Assembly: GCF_029760935.1 (NCBI RefSeq)
Contig: NZ_CP121684.1
Span: 2,728,001 to 2,792,000 of the forward strand
Length of the DNA: 64,000 bases
Direction of reading: 5' to 3'
Source: Lysinibacter sp. HNR
GTDB lineage: Bacteria > Actinomycetota > Actinomycetes > Actinomycetales > Microbacteriaceae
Part shown: positions 17,888 through 26,231 of the stretch, in pieces
How the letters are laid out: each line of letters starts with the position of its first letter
Position numbering within the stretch: the stretch's first letter is position 1
Made by a program: the position numbers and the translations under genes
Notes under the pieces: model-generated
The model's database searches: none
Told to the model about the DNA's origin: nothing
The model's input: the letters and a program-made list of their open reading frames with translations, nothing else

Positions 17888-18553
17888 TTACTCTTTTCGC
17901 TGCAGCGTATAGGTAGCAAGAATAGCCAGGGTGAGCACAGCAATTCCCACAAGACCCAGGGGCGTCTGAAAACTTTGGGCCACCACCCCCAGATATGGAA
18001 TAACGGTCACGACCAGCCCGGCGTGGGTAACCCGGTAAAGTTGCGGGTCGTTGCTATCGTTTGCGTCACCCCGCAGGGTCAAGCTGCTTCCTCCCTCCGG
18101 ATGCGCTGTGATGTCAACGATACGGTGAGTCACAAGCCCCTGGCCGTCCTGTCGGGGCACCGTTACCACGTCACCCTCTTGCAGTTCACCCACCGGTGTA
18201 TCTTTTATAAAAACCATTGATCCGGTTGGCATAAACGGAGCCATAGACCCCGAGATAACGGCCTGTGGCCGAAAGTTAAAAATGACGGCAACAAGGAAAA
18301 TCACAATACAGATTGCCCCGATGATTGAGGCGATCCATAGAATAAATGAGCGTATGACCTGAATAAATGAGTATCTCCTACGGGCGCGCTCCCTCTGTCT
18401 TTGGTCATTTCGGCTCCCAGGAGGAGACCCGTGCTCTCCAACCGTTTCAGAGTGTTCACCCGGTTGCGGCCCGGAGCCCTGGTCGAACAGATTCAAGGGT
18501 GAGTCCCCCCGTAACGTTTCAGGTTTCGCGCGATTCATGAGGTACAAGAACAT
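17888..18553 (-). CDS. Signal peptidase I, SipW/ER type
   Basis: 221 residues with a charged, disordered N-terminus of about 60 residues, a membrane segment at about 64-92, and a second one near the C-terminus. The active-site box is ISGSMAPFMPTGS (Ser103). The general base is His143 in VTHRIVDI, not lysine, which marks the archaeal/eukaryotic/SipW branch. GDANDSND is the usual third box. It sits at the end of a tight operon of exported proteins whose signals look like SipW substrates, so it is very likely their dedicated processing enzyme. A start at the ATG at 18538 is also possible. Confidence 0.92.
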   Translation of the reverse strand: MFLYLMNRAKPETLRGDSPLNLFDQGSGPQPGEHSETVGEHGSPPGSRNDQRQRERARRRYSFIQVIRSFILWIASIIGAICIVIFLVAVIFNFRPQAVISGSMAPFMPTGSMVFIKDTPVGELQEGDVVTVPRQDGQGLVTHRIVDITAHPEGGSSLTLRGDANDSNDPQLYRVTHAGLVVTVIPYLGVVAQSFQTPLGLVGIAVLTLAILATYTLQRKE

Positions 18554-18565
18554 TCAGCATCACCC

Positions 18566-19348
18566 CTATCGCGAACCCGCGTCGATGAGTATGTCAAAGG
18601 TCGCGCTTCCGGAATTTTGTGCCGCGAGCGCCGGGTCGTCGGCGAGGTGAACGTAAACGGCGATGGTTCCCCTGGTATTTTCTGGCCCACGCCACGTCTC
18701 CTCAGGCGCTAGTAAACCCGCGCTTCCTCGAGATTCCAGAATCACCGATTCCTGATCCGTGGGGATATCAGACACCGCCACGCCATTTTCAGGACGTGCC
18801 GGATCACCAAAGAGTGTTGTAACCGCTCCATCCACAGTTATCTCTGCCGAGAATCTGAGGTACGGCGCAACCGAACCGGAGAGGCCCTGAATTGCCATGG
18901 TCACTACCGCTCCCAGACTGTAGCTGTTGTTACCCACCGCGGTGCGCATTACGGTCGTTTCTCCCGGAACAAAATACGTGTTTTCTGGGATCTTTGCCAC
19001 GACCCGGTCAGAGTCAAAAACAACAGTCTTGCCCTGGGGTGTGATCCCCACAAGGTCAAAGGCACTTCTGATCTCATCGAGATTTACATACGCCTCCTGA
19101 AGGTAGGCCGCGTTGGTTTGTGTGAGCATCACCGAGCCCATCCACATCAGTGATGCCGTCACCAGTGAGAGTCCCACCAACCACACATTTTTCAGACGGC
19201 TAGATTGCAGTAGTGAGGACAGAGGACTCGGCAGCGTCAAGGGCGTGCAACGAGCGGCGCGGTGGGTGGCGTAACGAGCGGCGCGGTGGGTCTGCGGCGA
19301 TAACGCCCGGGCATTCCGGAACCGGACTCGGCGCGAACCGCGGCTCAT
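18566..19348 (-). CDS. Exported protein of the SipW cluster, long basic N-terminus
   Basis: 260 residues from the ATG at 19348, which overlaps the preceding stop by 4 bp (ATGA). It has a very basic leader of about 70 residues rich in Arg, His and Ala, then a hydrophobic segment (VWLVGLSLVTASLMWMGSVM) ending in TNAAYLQEAYV, a plausible cleavage region. The rest is a beta-rich acidic domain without a recognised family. Position and signal style suggest it is a substrate of the adjacent signal peptidase. Function unknown. Confidence 0.8.
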   Translation of the reverse strand: MSRGSRRVRFRNARALSPQTHRAARYATHRAARCTPLTLPSPLSSLLQSSRLKNVWLVGLSLVTASLMWMGSVMLTQTNAAYLQEAYVNLDEIRSAFDLVGITPQGKTVVFDSDRVVAKIPENTYFVPGETTVMRTAVGNNSYSLGAVVTMAIQGLSGSVAPYLRFSAEITVDGAVTTLFGDPARPENGVAVSDIPTDQESVILESRGSAGLLAPEETWRGPENTRGTIAVYVHLADDPALAAQNSGSATFDILIDAGSR

Positions 19349-19968
19349 GAGGACTCCGTCGATTCTTGCGTGCGGCGAGAGTCCGTGCGCCGTCTCCTGA
19401 GCCAAAAGATAAACCCTATTGCGACCAGCAACACACCCAGCAACACGCTGAGAAAAGCCGATACCCCGGTGAATGCCAATCCGGTCGGGGTGTCTGTGGC
19501 ATCCGCGCTATCGTTAAACGCTGAGAACTCCCAGGAGAGCGAAGCGGTTGCAGCCCGGTAGCTGTCGTCTGCGGCGAGGGGAAGTGCAATACTTCCGGTG
19601 ATCACTCGAGTTTCGCCGGAGGCAATAGTGCCCAACTCATAATTCTTACCCACAATAGCGTCGGGAGAAGTGAAATCAATGATCGTGCCCTCTTCCTCGA
19701 AAAAGGCGATCACCGCGGGGCTATCCCCGGAGAACGCAGTACCCGAGCTTGCGGAGACCTGAAAACTCACCGGCAGGTCTTGCGACCCGGTATTGGTGAC
19801 GTCCAACTGCCACTCTCGGGAATGACCCGGTGCCGTGAGGCCAACATCCACCGAGTTGCTTGAGGTCGTGAGGCTCCCCACGTTACTCTCCGATGCAAAC
19901 GCCACCGCAGTTGGACTCAAAGACAGCAGCACCAACCAGCTCGTGATGATTCTTGATAATAACTTCAT
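19345..19968 (-). CDS. Surface protein with LAFTG sortase-like anchor in the SipW cluster
   Basis: 207 residues. An N-terminal signal peptide (SWLVLLSLSPTAVAFA) leads into a Ser/Thr-rich beta-sandwich-like domain (WQLDVTNTGSQDLPVSFQVS). The C-terminus is a full cell-wall sorting signal: LAFTG at 164-168, a hydrophobic stretch to about 190, and an RRRR tail. LAXTG motifs are used by class E sortases of high-GC actinobacteria. No sortase is encoded in this window. The ATG overlaps the upstream stop by one base. It may be the wall anchor of a surface structure built by this cluster (inference). Confidence 0.85.
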   Translation of the reverse strand: MKLLSRIITSWLVLLSLSPTAVAFASESNVGSLTTSSNSVDVGLTAPGHSREWQLDVTNTGSQDLPVSFQVSASSGTAFSGDSPAVIAFFEEEGTIIDFTSPDAIVGKNYELGTIASGETRVITGSIALPLAADDSYRAATASLSWEFSAFNDSADATDTPTGLAFTGVSAFLSVLLGVLLVAIGFIFWLRRRRTDSRRTQESTESS

Positions 19969-20639
19969 TAAAACTCCGTATCCACGATAAAAGGATTCCC
20001 GGCAACGGTGGTGCCAACAAACGAAAGATTAACGGTGATTGGTTGCGAGTAGGCGGATTTGGGCGCGTCATCCCGCAACCACATTTTGATGGTGACCGTG
20101 ACCTCTCTTTCGCCGTCCGCGTCTAGCTGTGACAGCGCTACGCCCCCTCCACCGTTGAGGGCGTTAACCTCACTCGCGCTGAGAGGGGTTGCCTGCGGTA
20201 ACACCGAGCGCCCATCAACATAAATCCCAAACAATACATAGGGCAAAATCTCATGTGATACGGCGTCAGAAGGGTCCGGTGCGTGCAGAGTGAGGGCGAG
20301 GCTCGCAAGCGCCGAGCCGTCGAGCGTCTGAAGCTTTGTTGAGAAGGTAACGGTTTCCACGATTGGGTCACCAATTGGGGGAACCAGCAGGGTGGCAACC
20401 GAAACCTGTGTGGGGTCTGAGATGTCGGCAATCACCTTGGGAAACGCCTCATCCGAGAAGCGATCATCCACGGTTGGCCCCTGTGCAATCAAAATCTTGC
20501 CGGATAGAGCGCTCTCCGCAGAAATAGACTGCATAAAGAAGGCCGTGGTGGTTGTCACGATACCCACAGCGGCCAGGATACTGATCCCCGTGACGATGAT
20601 TGATAAGCGTGTGAGAAAAATTCGTTTTAAAATGGTCAT
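19968..20639 (-). CDS. SipW-cluster exported protein
   Basis: 223 residues with an N-terminal membrane segment (LSIIVTGISILAAVGIVTTTTAFF) followed by SISAESALSG, the kind of threonine/phenylalanine-rich signal handled by SipW-type peptidases. The mature part is beta-rich and similar in layout to its neighbours (VSVATLLVPP, VTVTIKMWLRDDAP, ITVNLSFVGTT). No enzyme motif. It overlaps the upstream gene by 4 bp and the downstream one by one base, so it is translationally coupled. Likely a subunit of a surface assembly; no direct evidence. Confidence 0.82.
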   Translation of the reverse strand: MTILKRIFLTRLSIIVTGISILAAVGIVTTTTAFFMQSISAESALSGKILIAQGPTVDDRFSDEAFPKVIADISDPTQVSVATLLVPPIGDPIVETVTFSTKLQTLDGSALASLALTLHAPDPSDAVSHEILPYVLFGIYVDGRSVLPQATPLSASEVNALNGGGGVALSQLDADGEREVTVTIKMWLRDDAPKSAYSQPITVNLSFVGTTVAGNPFIVDTEF

Positions 20640-21214
20640 TGATTTATCCCCTGCATCTTCACGGAAACCGAGCTTGTCAATCCCTGATACTCGTTCCCGA
20701 CCCAGTCCGGGAGAAGGATATCAACCCGAACCGTCGTAAAATTATCAGCGGCAACAAGGCCAAGAGGGATATCCGTGAGGCTGCCCACCTCAGCACCGGG
20801 CACTGCCTGCGCAAGCACAACGCCATCATGAATCACGGTGAACTCCATGACGTCAAAAAGATTACGCCCCGGTTGTGGTCGCGGGTTAAGGATTGTCATG
20901 TTCACAAGCCCACCAACACCATCGGTGGAAACAATTTTTGCCCCGAGGGTAAAGGTCCGGGTAGTTCCCGGCTCAAAGGTATCATCGTCTCTCAACGCCA
21001 CATCCTGTTCGGATGCGGTCGGGTCGGACCACAGAGAATCTATCAGTGAGACACCCTCAGCCCCGGCAACCGAAACGTTAAAGACCAGGTCCGATGGTTT
21101 CATAACGGTGGTTGTACCGCGGATAACCTCCACCATGGATGCACCGGTGAGTAGCGTCCCCGCACACAGGGCAATCCCCGCTACAAGCACTGTTCCCCTC
21201 TTTAAAATATGCAT
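20636..21214 (-). CDS. SipW-cluster exported protein
   Basis: 192 residues from the ATG at 21214 (MHILKRGTVL). A longer reading frame from 21304 would run through the upstream hairpin and is unlikely. A signal segment (VLVAGIALCAGTLLTGASMVEVIRG) precedes a beta-rich acidic domain with VFNVSVAGAEGVSLIDS and LTSSVSVKMQGIN. No cysteine or enzyme motif in the mature part. Together with the next gene it looks like a family duplicated within the cluster: similar size, similar spacing of strands, weak identity. Confidence 0.8.
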   Translation of the reverse strand: MHILKRGTVLVAGIALCAGTLLTGASMVEVIRGTTTVMKPSDLVFNVSVAGAEGVSLIDSLWSDPTASEQDVALRDDDTFEPGTTRTFTLGAKIVSTDGVGGLVNMTILNPRPQPGRNLFDVMEFTVIHDGVVLAQAVPGAEVGSLTDIPLGLVAADNFTTVRVDILLPDWVGNEYQGLTSSVSVKMQGINQ

Positions 21215-21263
21215 AGCTACCTCACTCACTGCCGAAAACTTAGTCCAAGAAATAGTTGATATG

Positions 21264-21304
21264 GTGGCCAGCCGAGCCGCCCTCTCGAGCACACGGCTGG
21301 CCAC
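21264..21304. terminator. Hairpin after the main SipW-substrate gene
   Basis: A perfect 11-bp stem (GTGGCCAGCCG / CGGCTGGCCAC) with a 19-base loop lies between the genes at 21315 and 21214. No T tract. It is probably a partial terminator or mRNA stabiliser giving more of the upstream product than of the downstream ones (inference). Confidence 0.55.
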
Positions 21305-21314
21305 TCCGATACAC

Positions 21315-21992
21315 CTAGCTCATGGATGTGCCGGTGAAGTGGGCCTGTAGTTTCACCCCACCGCCGTTGGCCGCGTTTGTCAGAGCCTGTGTAGCCCCGT
21401 TTGCAAGATAGATTCTGAGCACAATGACCTTGCCAGCCTCCGGCTCAAGATTGCCCAGAGCGGTGGACGAAATAGCTCCCGAATCGTCAAGGCTCAGCCC
21501 GGTAGCTACCCACTCGGTGGGAGCGGTGCTTGCGCTATCTACCTGAGCGATATCCACCCGAAACAGCCCCGCATAGGCCGCGTCCCTGTCCGCCTGAGCC
21601 TGATCCTCAGCATCGGCTGTCTGGTCGGTGAACTGCAGCGCAAGTGTTGATCTAAACGAAACAGACTGGTTGAGCACCGGAATATTAACGTATAGCGGAT
21701 CGCCGCCCGGGCTCAGCGCGTCCGAACCGGAAACGTCTATATCTGCGGCAGTTGCCGTGGTACCGGGACGAATCCAAGTCTCTACGGAATCAACCGTTGT
21801 TTCTTGGTTCTGTGAAACAGCGATACTGTAGGAGTTTTCGATCCCTCCAAACCCGTTTGAGCCTCCCAGGTTCAAAAATGCCTGGTCTGTAAAGGCGGCA
21901 GTCGTGGCGAGCGCGGCAACTCCAAGGAGAGCCCCAGCCGCAATAACGGTTCTTTTTCTTCCGGTTCTTTTCTTTGTTTCGAGCACAGTCAT
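21315..21992 (-). CDS. SipW-dependent-type exported protein
   Basis: 225 residues with a textbook alternate signal: basic start (KKRTGRKRTV), hydrophobic core (IAAGALLGVAALATTAAFTD) and a mature start QAFLNLGGSNGFGG. The mature domain is Gly/Ser/Asp-rich and beta-like, with IENSYSIAVSQNQETTVDSVETW. This class in actinobacteria is exported and cut by the SipW-type peptidase; relatives include TasA/camelysin-like fibre proteins. It is the only gene of the cluster followed by a strong hairpin, so it may be the major subunit (inference). Confidence 0.85.
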   Translation of the reverse strand: MTVLETKKRTGRKRTVIAAGALLGVAALATTAAFTDQAFLNLGGSNGFGGIENSYSIAVSQNQETTVDSVETWIRPGTTATAADIDVSGSDALSPGGDPLYVNIPVLNQSVSFRSTLALQFTDQTADAEDQAQADRDAAYAGLFRVDIAQVDSASTAPTEWVATGLSLDDSGAISSTALGNLEPEAGKVIVLRIYLANGATQALTNAANGGGVKLQAHFTGTSMS

Positions 21993-22094
21993 TCTACGTT
22001 TTCCCTTCTTCGTCTTGCCCTACATACCCGTTTTTAAAACCCCAACGGGTACTCATTCACTACCCAACCTTTTGCTGGGGAGGCTCATAGTTAT

Positions 22095-23774
22095 TCAGCG
22101 AACTTTGATTGTGCCCGTTGCCGCCGCCCTCACGGGTAGGCCAAACAGGTTATCTTCGGTTGCCTGTGTGAGATCATAAATTTTAATTCCTACCACCCTC
22201 AGGCCGGGATCTTTGCACTGCACATAGTCATACCCAGCAATCCTTCCACCGCCCCATGCCCAGGCCGCACCATCGGCACTTTGAGCCCAGGTCGCGCACT
22301 GCGTAGAGGAAATGTAATCGATTGTTTGTTCCTGCGGAATATCGGCAACGCGGGTTGGCAGCGTCACCGACTCCCCCACCTCAACACTGCACGGTGTACC
22401 TGCCCGTGGTGCCTGATGAACCCCGATAGCCTGGCAGAAGTTGTTCCGTCCCCATCCCCACGCTTTTCCGTCATGCGTGAGGGCAGTAATGGAAGACACT
22501 CCCGCAGAGAAAAGCCGTACGTTTTGCATTGCAACAGCAGGCAGGTACCTGCTACTACCCGGGGTCAAGCTCGTATCAGACTCACGCCCCAGGAACGCAA
22601 AACCGTAATAGGTGTTTGGCGAGATCATCCAGGTATAGAGATCACCGTTTTGCAGCAGCATCCGTGGCGCACGTGCACCAAAACCAAGCTGACGCACCGG
22701 GCACCCACCGTCGTCAAACACGGGAGTTGCTTTTGCCCCCGCGCAGGCGGGCATCGGGGCACGGAGCATTTCTTCAACGATTGCGTCGTAGCGGGTGACC
22801 GTTCCGTCATAGCTATTTCCAGCACCGTCTCGGTAAAGATCGGGATACGCGGAAAAGAGTGCCTTATTCGCCCCCGGGTTCAAGATAGGACACCTCTGGG
22901 AAACATGGATTGTACTCTCTCCATCGGAGTTGTCATACCCCCAGGTGTAGATCAGCCCGTTTTGTGACACGGCCCCTGCCGCGTTGTTTCCACCCCAGAT
23001 GGAATGCCACGCAACGGTATCCCCTCCCACACACGCCCTATTTCCCGGCGTTGTTGTGACGGTGTTTGACAGCGCCGGGTACATTGAATTTCCCCTGAAG
23101 GGGGTGGGAAGGTTTTCTCCCCCGTACCCCCATGCCCACAGGTTTCCATCAGCGTCTAACGCTAAATATTGGTTTTCTGCGCGACTCAACTGAATGATTG
23201 GTGGCAGTGTTCCACTGGCGGTTACCCCATTCGTGGTAGTTTGCGTCACCTGACCCACGGTTTGTGATTCAAGCCTGGTGATGGGCCCCCGACCAATCAG
23301 CTGTTGACCGTTTGTATCTCCAGGAAAGGTTCGACCCCACGACCAAACTTTTCCGGTGGAATCCAGGGCACCAAAGCTTGTTGGATAAGACCCCACATTA
23401 TTACTGTAATGAAAATCATTTGTGCTACCAGCGGCTTGTGTAATAATACTTCCCTCAGGAAAGTTCACTCTCGTTGGCTCGCTATCAATTGCGGGCGTCC
23501 CCCCGTTCCCGTCTCCGGTCACCCGATTCCCCGTTACGTACAGTTCACCAAATCGATTAATCTTCAGCGTAGAGTTTGCAGATTGATCGTGTGGCACAGG
23601 GAGGGCGGCGGGGGTCACCTCTGTTTTTACGGTCGCAGTCGCAAAGCTGGCATCGTTGAACCCCGCCGAGGTAGAAACCGTTGCAACCAACCCCGCGATA
23701 GCCAAAAGCGCACCTCCACGAAATACAGAAACGCGCGCCCCGACCCCAAACCAACCAGTGTTATCTAAAGCCAT
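22095..23774 (-). CDS. Exported RCC1/BNR-like beta-propeller protein
   Basis: 559 residues. An N-terminal signal (ALLAIAGLVATVSTSAGFNDASFATATV) resembles the SipW class. The rest is a series of RCC1-like blades marked by W-WG patterns: KVWSWGRTF, NLWAWGYGGE, LIYTWGYDN, KAWGWGRNN and AAWAWGGGR, with GALDSTGK and LTHDGK lead-ins. It is likely a surface or secreted binding propeller. It is the first gene of the cluster, with an AT-rich control region upstream and about 100 bp to the next gene. Cys-rich inserts (SQRCPIL, MPACAG, DDGGCPV) may form disulphides. Confidence 0.8.
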   Translation of the reverse strand: MALDNTGWFGVGARVSVFRGGALLAIAGLVATVSTSAGFNDASFATATVKTEVTPAALPVPHDQSANSTLKINRFGELYVTGNRVTGDGNGGTPAIDSEPTRVNFPEGSIITQAAGSTNDFHYSNNVGSYPTSFGALDSTGKVWSWGRTFPGDTNGQQLIGRGPITRLESQTVGQVTQTTTNGVTASGTLPPIIQLSRAENQYLALDADGNLWAWGYGGENLPTPFRGNSMYPALSNTVTTTPGNRACVGGDTVAWHSIWGGNNAAGAVSQNGLIYTWGYDNSDGESTIHVSQRCPILNPGANKALFSAYPDLYRDGAGNSYDGTVTRYDAIVEEMLRAPMPACAGAKATPVFDDGGCPVRQLGFGARAPRMLLQNGDLYTWMISPNTYYGFAFLGRESDTSLTPGSSRYLPAVAMQNVRLFSAGVSSITALTHDGKAWGWGRNNFCQAIGVHQAPRAGTPCSVEVGESVTLPTRVADIPQEQTIDYISSTQCATWAQSADGAAWAWGGGRIAGYDYVQCKDPGLRVVGIKIYDLTQATEDNLFGLPVRAAATGTIKVR

Positions 23775-23900
23775 ATCCCCAACCCCTAATTTCTTTACTT
23801 ATGACAACTTATCATTACTTTTTCCATAAAGAACACAAGTAAGAATTAAAATTCTTGATTAAAAGCTTTTTTAAAGCTTAAAAGAATCTGATTCATTTAT
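23775..23900 (-). promoter_or_regulatory. AT-rich control region of the SipW cluster with two dyads
   Basis: This short stretch is much richer in A+T than its surroundings. It contains AAGAAT-TAAA-ATTCTT (23841-23856), and directly after it an imperfect dyad around AAAAGCTTTTTTAAAGCTT. Both lie 65-110 bases before the RCC1-like gene start, so they are candidate operator sites. The remaining 23900-24080 stretch holds no gene that I can support. Confidence 0.45.
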
Positions 23901-24083
23901 TCAATGAGTGTGCCCTAGGCTAATTTTCGGCGCATCATCCCGCATTTCCTCCCGCTAGACTGGGCCCCAGCAGCCAAAGTTGACGCCTGTATCTCAGGGC
24001 TCCATCCCCAACACAGAACGTGCTTTGCCCTCGGTCCATCCCAACCCTTTATCGAGCACCTACCCCTTTGCCCACACACCTGA

Positions 24084-24235
24084 TGCTTTGTTGCGCAGCC
24101 AGCACTTTGTTGCACAACCGACGCTTCATTGCGCACCCGGCACTTCATTGCACTTCTGATGCTTTATTGCACAACCGACGCTTCATTGCGCAGCCGACGC
24201 TTCATTGCACTTCTGGCACTTTGTTGGGCGGATAT
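24084..24235. repeat. 19-bp tandem repeat, eight units, with a 57-bp higher-order period
   Basis: Eight consecutive 19-bp units follow the loose pattern YRCTTYRTTGCRCANCCGR. Units 2-4 (24103-24159) are nearly copied by units 5-7 (24160-24216), so a 57-bp block was duplicated after the units had diverged. No spacers separate units, so this is not a CRISPR array. The repeat lies in the gap between the SipW cluster and the sugar permease gene. Confidence 0.85.
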
Positions 24236-24311
24236 CCTTTCGCCGCACTCCTGGCTCTTCGCTGTATGCCTCGCCCTTTGCGACGCACCTGCCCTTGCGA
24301 CGCACCTAAGC

Positions 24312-24369
24312 CTTCAGGATGCACCTGTCCTCTTCAGCGTGCACCTGTTTCTTCAGCGTGTACCTACCC
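24312..24369. repeat. Second short tandem repeat (19-20 bp, three units) running into the permease stop
   Basis: Three units of the type CTTCAGCGTGCACCTGTTT lie end to end. The last covers the permease stop codon at 24364-24366. Two shorter relatives (TTGCGACGCACCT) lie just before. Its sequence differs from the 19-bp array 80 bases away but its period is the same. Confidence 0.7.
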
Positions 24370-25200
24370 CTTCACCGCCCCCGCGGTAAGCCCCTGCACA
24401 ATATAACGACTGGCAAACGCGAACAACAGCATGGTGGGCAAAATCGTGAGCACAGCCGCGGCCGACATCGAGCCCCAGTCAATGTTGTAGCTCGTAATAA
24501 ACCCGTTGAGGGCGGTGGGTATGGTCTTGTGCGCATCCTTGTTCAGGAGCGTCACCGAGAGAAACAACTCGTTCCAACAGTTCACAAAGTTAAAGATGAA
24601 CGCGGCCACAATACCGGGTTTCATTACGGGCACCACCACCCGGAACAGCGCCCCCACCCGCGAAAGACCATCGATCATGGCGGCCTCTTCCAGGGCATCC
24701 GGAATGTTCGCGAAGAATCCGCGCAGCATCACGGTGCAAAACGGGATACACACCGCAATGTAGACCAGCGCAAGCCCAAAGCGGCTATCCACCAGACCCA
24801 GGTTAACCATCATCACGTACAGCGGCCCCAGGGCAATAAACGCCGGAATCATCTGGGTCGCCAGAAAGGCCAGGAGCACCGCACCCTTGGAACGAAACTC
24901 AAATCGCGCCAGCACATATGCCGAGAACATCGCGATGAGAGTGGCCACCAGCCCCGCCGCCGTGGCCACCAGCAGGCTGTTCAGCACGTAGGTGCCAAAG
25001 TCCGCCGTGTCAAAAAGGCCGCTGTAGTTTTCGAGAGACCACTCGGTGGGCCAGTAGCTCAGCGGAAAACTAAAGATCGCCCCCGGTTTTTTAAACGAGG
25101 TGACGGCTATCCAGTACAGCGGAAAGAGCGTAATGACAAGCCACAGGCCAAGCACCAAAACCTTGACGGTCAGACCCACACGCGACTGTCGATTAATCAC
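24364..25200 (-). CDS. Carbohydrate ABC transporter permease (MalG type)
   Basis: 278 residues, six membrane segments, with the EAA loop near residue 190 (ANIPDALEEAAMIDGLSRVGALFRVVVP) that docks the ATPase. N-terminal VLVLGLWLVITLFPLYWIAVTSFK is typical of the CUT1 family. A GTG start overlaps the stop of the upstream permease by 4 bp. There is no ATPase gene in the operon, as is common in actinobacteria that use a shared MsiK-type ATPase. Part of its 5' region recurs at 17634-17696. Confidence 0.9.
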   Translation of the reverse strand: MINRQSRVGLTVKVLVLGLWLVITLFPLYWIAVTSFKKPGAIFSFPLSYWPTEWSLENYSGLFDTADFGTYVLNSLLVATAAGLVATLIAMFSAYVLARFEFRSKGAVLLAFLATQMIPAFIALGPLYVMMVNLGLVDSRFGLALVYIAVCIPFCTVMLRGFFANIPDALEEAAMIDGLSRVGALFRVVVPVMKPGIVAAFIFNFVNCWNELFLSVTLLNKDAHKTIPTALNGFITSYNIDWGSMSAAAVLTILPTMLLFAFASRYIVQGLTAGAVKG

Positions 25201-26231
25201 GAACGCGCCTCCTTCTTATCGCGCAGCGCCAGCAGGTAGAACGCCGCAAACACCAGCAGCAACCCCACCACAATGAGGCCGATTGCGGATGCCTGACCGT
25301 AGTCACCCCGCTGCGTGGTGGTGATCATCCAGGTGGTGACGATGTGTGTCTGGTTGGCGGGCCCACCACCCGTCATGGCCCAGATAATGTCGGGGAAGTT
25401 GAAGATCCAGATCACGCGCAACAGAATCGTGAGCGCCAGCGTGGTGCGAATATAGGGGATGGTGATGCTCCACAGCGTGCGCAGCCTGCCCGCCCCGTCG
25501 AGAGCGGCGGCCTCAAAGAGGTCGTCGGGAACCGATTGCAGAGCCGCCAAAATCATAATCGCAAAGAACGTCACGCCGTACCAAACGTTGGCAACAATCA
25601 CCGCAAACATGGCTGTTTGAGGATCGGCTAGCCACGGAATCGGGGTGTCAATCACACCCGCCTTCTGCAGCAGATCGTTGACCACCCCAAACTCGCTGTT
25701 AAACATCCAGCGAAAAAGGATGCCAATGAGGAACCCCGAGATCGCCCAGGGAAAAAAGATGAGCGCCTGGTAAAGGCCGCGAAACCTGAACTTACGCCGC
25801 AGCCACAGGGCCAGCCCAAACCCGATGATCAACTGCGGGATGATCGACCCCAACACCCACAGGAGAGTATTGCCCAGGATGGTGTAAAAAGCGGGGTCGC
25901 TAAAAACCGCCACGAAGTTATCAAAACCCACCCACGAGGTGTCGGTGAGATTGGTGAGGTTCCACCGGCGGAAAGCCATCTGGCTTCCCTGAATCATCGG
26001 GTAGTAGGTGAAGACCCCCACAAAGATGGCGGCGGGGGTCATAAAGCCCAGGATCGTCCAGCCCTTGCGGGCGGTGAAGGATCGCCTGCCGGGACGTCTC
26101 GTCGAGCCTCCGGGGGCGCTCGCTTTTCTGGATGCTCCCGTGCTTCCTGCTGCCCTCGCGTTTCCGGACATCCTCGTGCGTCCGGAAACGCCTACGTTCC
26201 CGGACGCACCGCCGACCTCGCGGCCCGCCAC
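25197..26231 (-). CDS. Carbohydrate ABC transporter permease (MalF/LacF type)
   Basis: About 344 residues from a GTG at 26231 that shares one base with the stop of the binding-protein gene; an ATG at 26171 is an alternative. The first ~60 residues are Arg/Gly/Ser-rich and unconserved, encoded by GC-rich repetitive DNA. The conserved region begins at GWTILGFMTPAAIFVGVFTYYP, has about six membrane segments and the EAA loop DDLFEAAALDGAGRLRTLWSITIP. It is the partner of the downstream permease in a sugar importer. The start is the least certain part of this call. Confidence 0.85.
   Translation of the reverse strand: MAGREVGGASGNVGVSGRTRMSGNARAAGSTGASRKASAPGGSTRRPGRRSFTARKGWTILGFMTPAAIFVGVFTYYPMIQGSQMAFRRWNLTNLTDTSWVGFDNFVAVFSDPAFYTILGNTLLWVLGSIIPQLIIGFGLALWLRRKFRFRGLYQALIFFPWAISGFLIGILFRWMFNSEFGVVNDLLQKAGVIDTPIPWLADPQTAMFAVIVANVWYGVTFFAIMILAALQSVPDDLFEAAALDGAGRLRTLWSITIPYIRTTLALTILLRVIWIFNFPDIIWAMTGGGPANQTHIVTTWMITTTQRGDYGQASAIGLIVVGLLLVFAAFYLLALRDKKEARS

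Noticed and set aside
24084..24235. CRISPR array
   Set aside because: Units are 19 bp, adjacent, without spacers and diverged. No cas genes are near.
24319..25239. A 306-codon frame opposite the MalG-type permease
   Set aside because: It is antisense to a clear membrane protein gene and has a composition rich in His, Arg and Gln typical of shadow frames.
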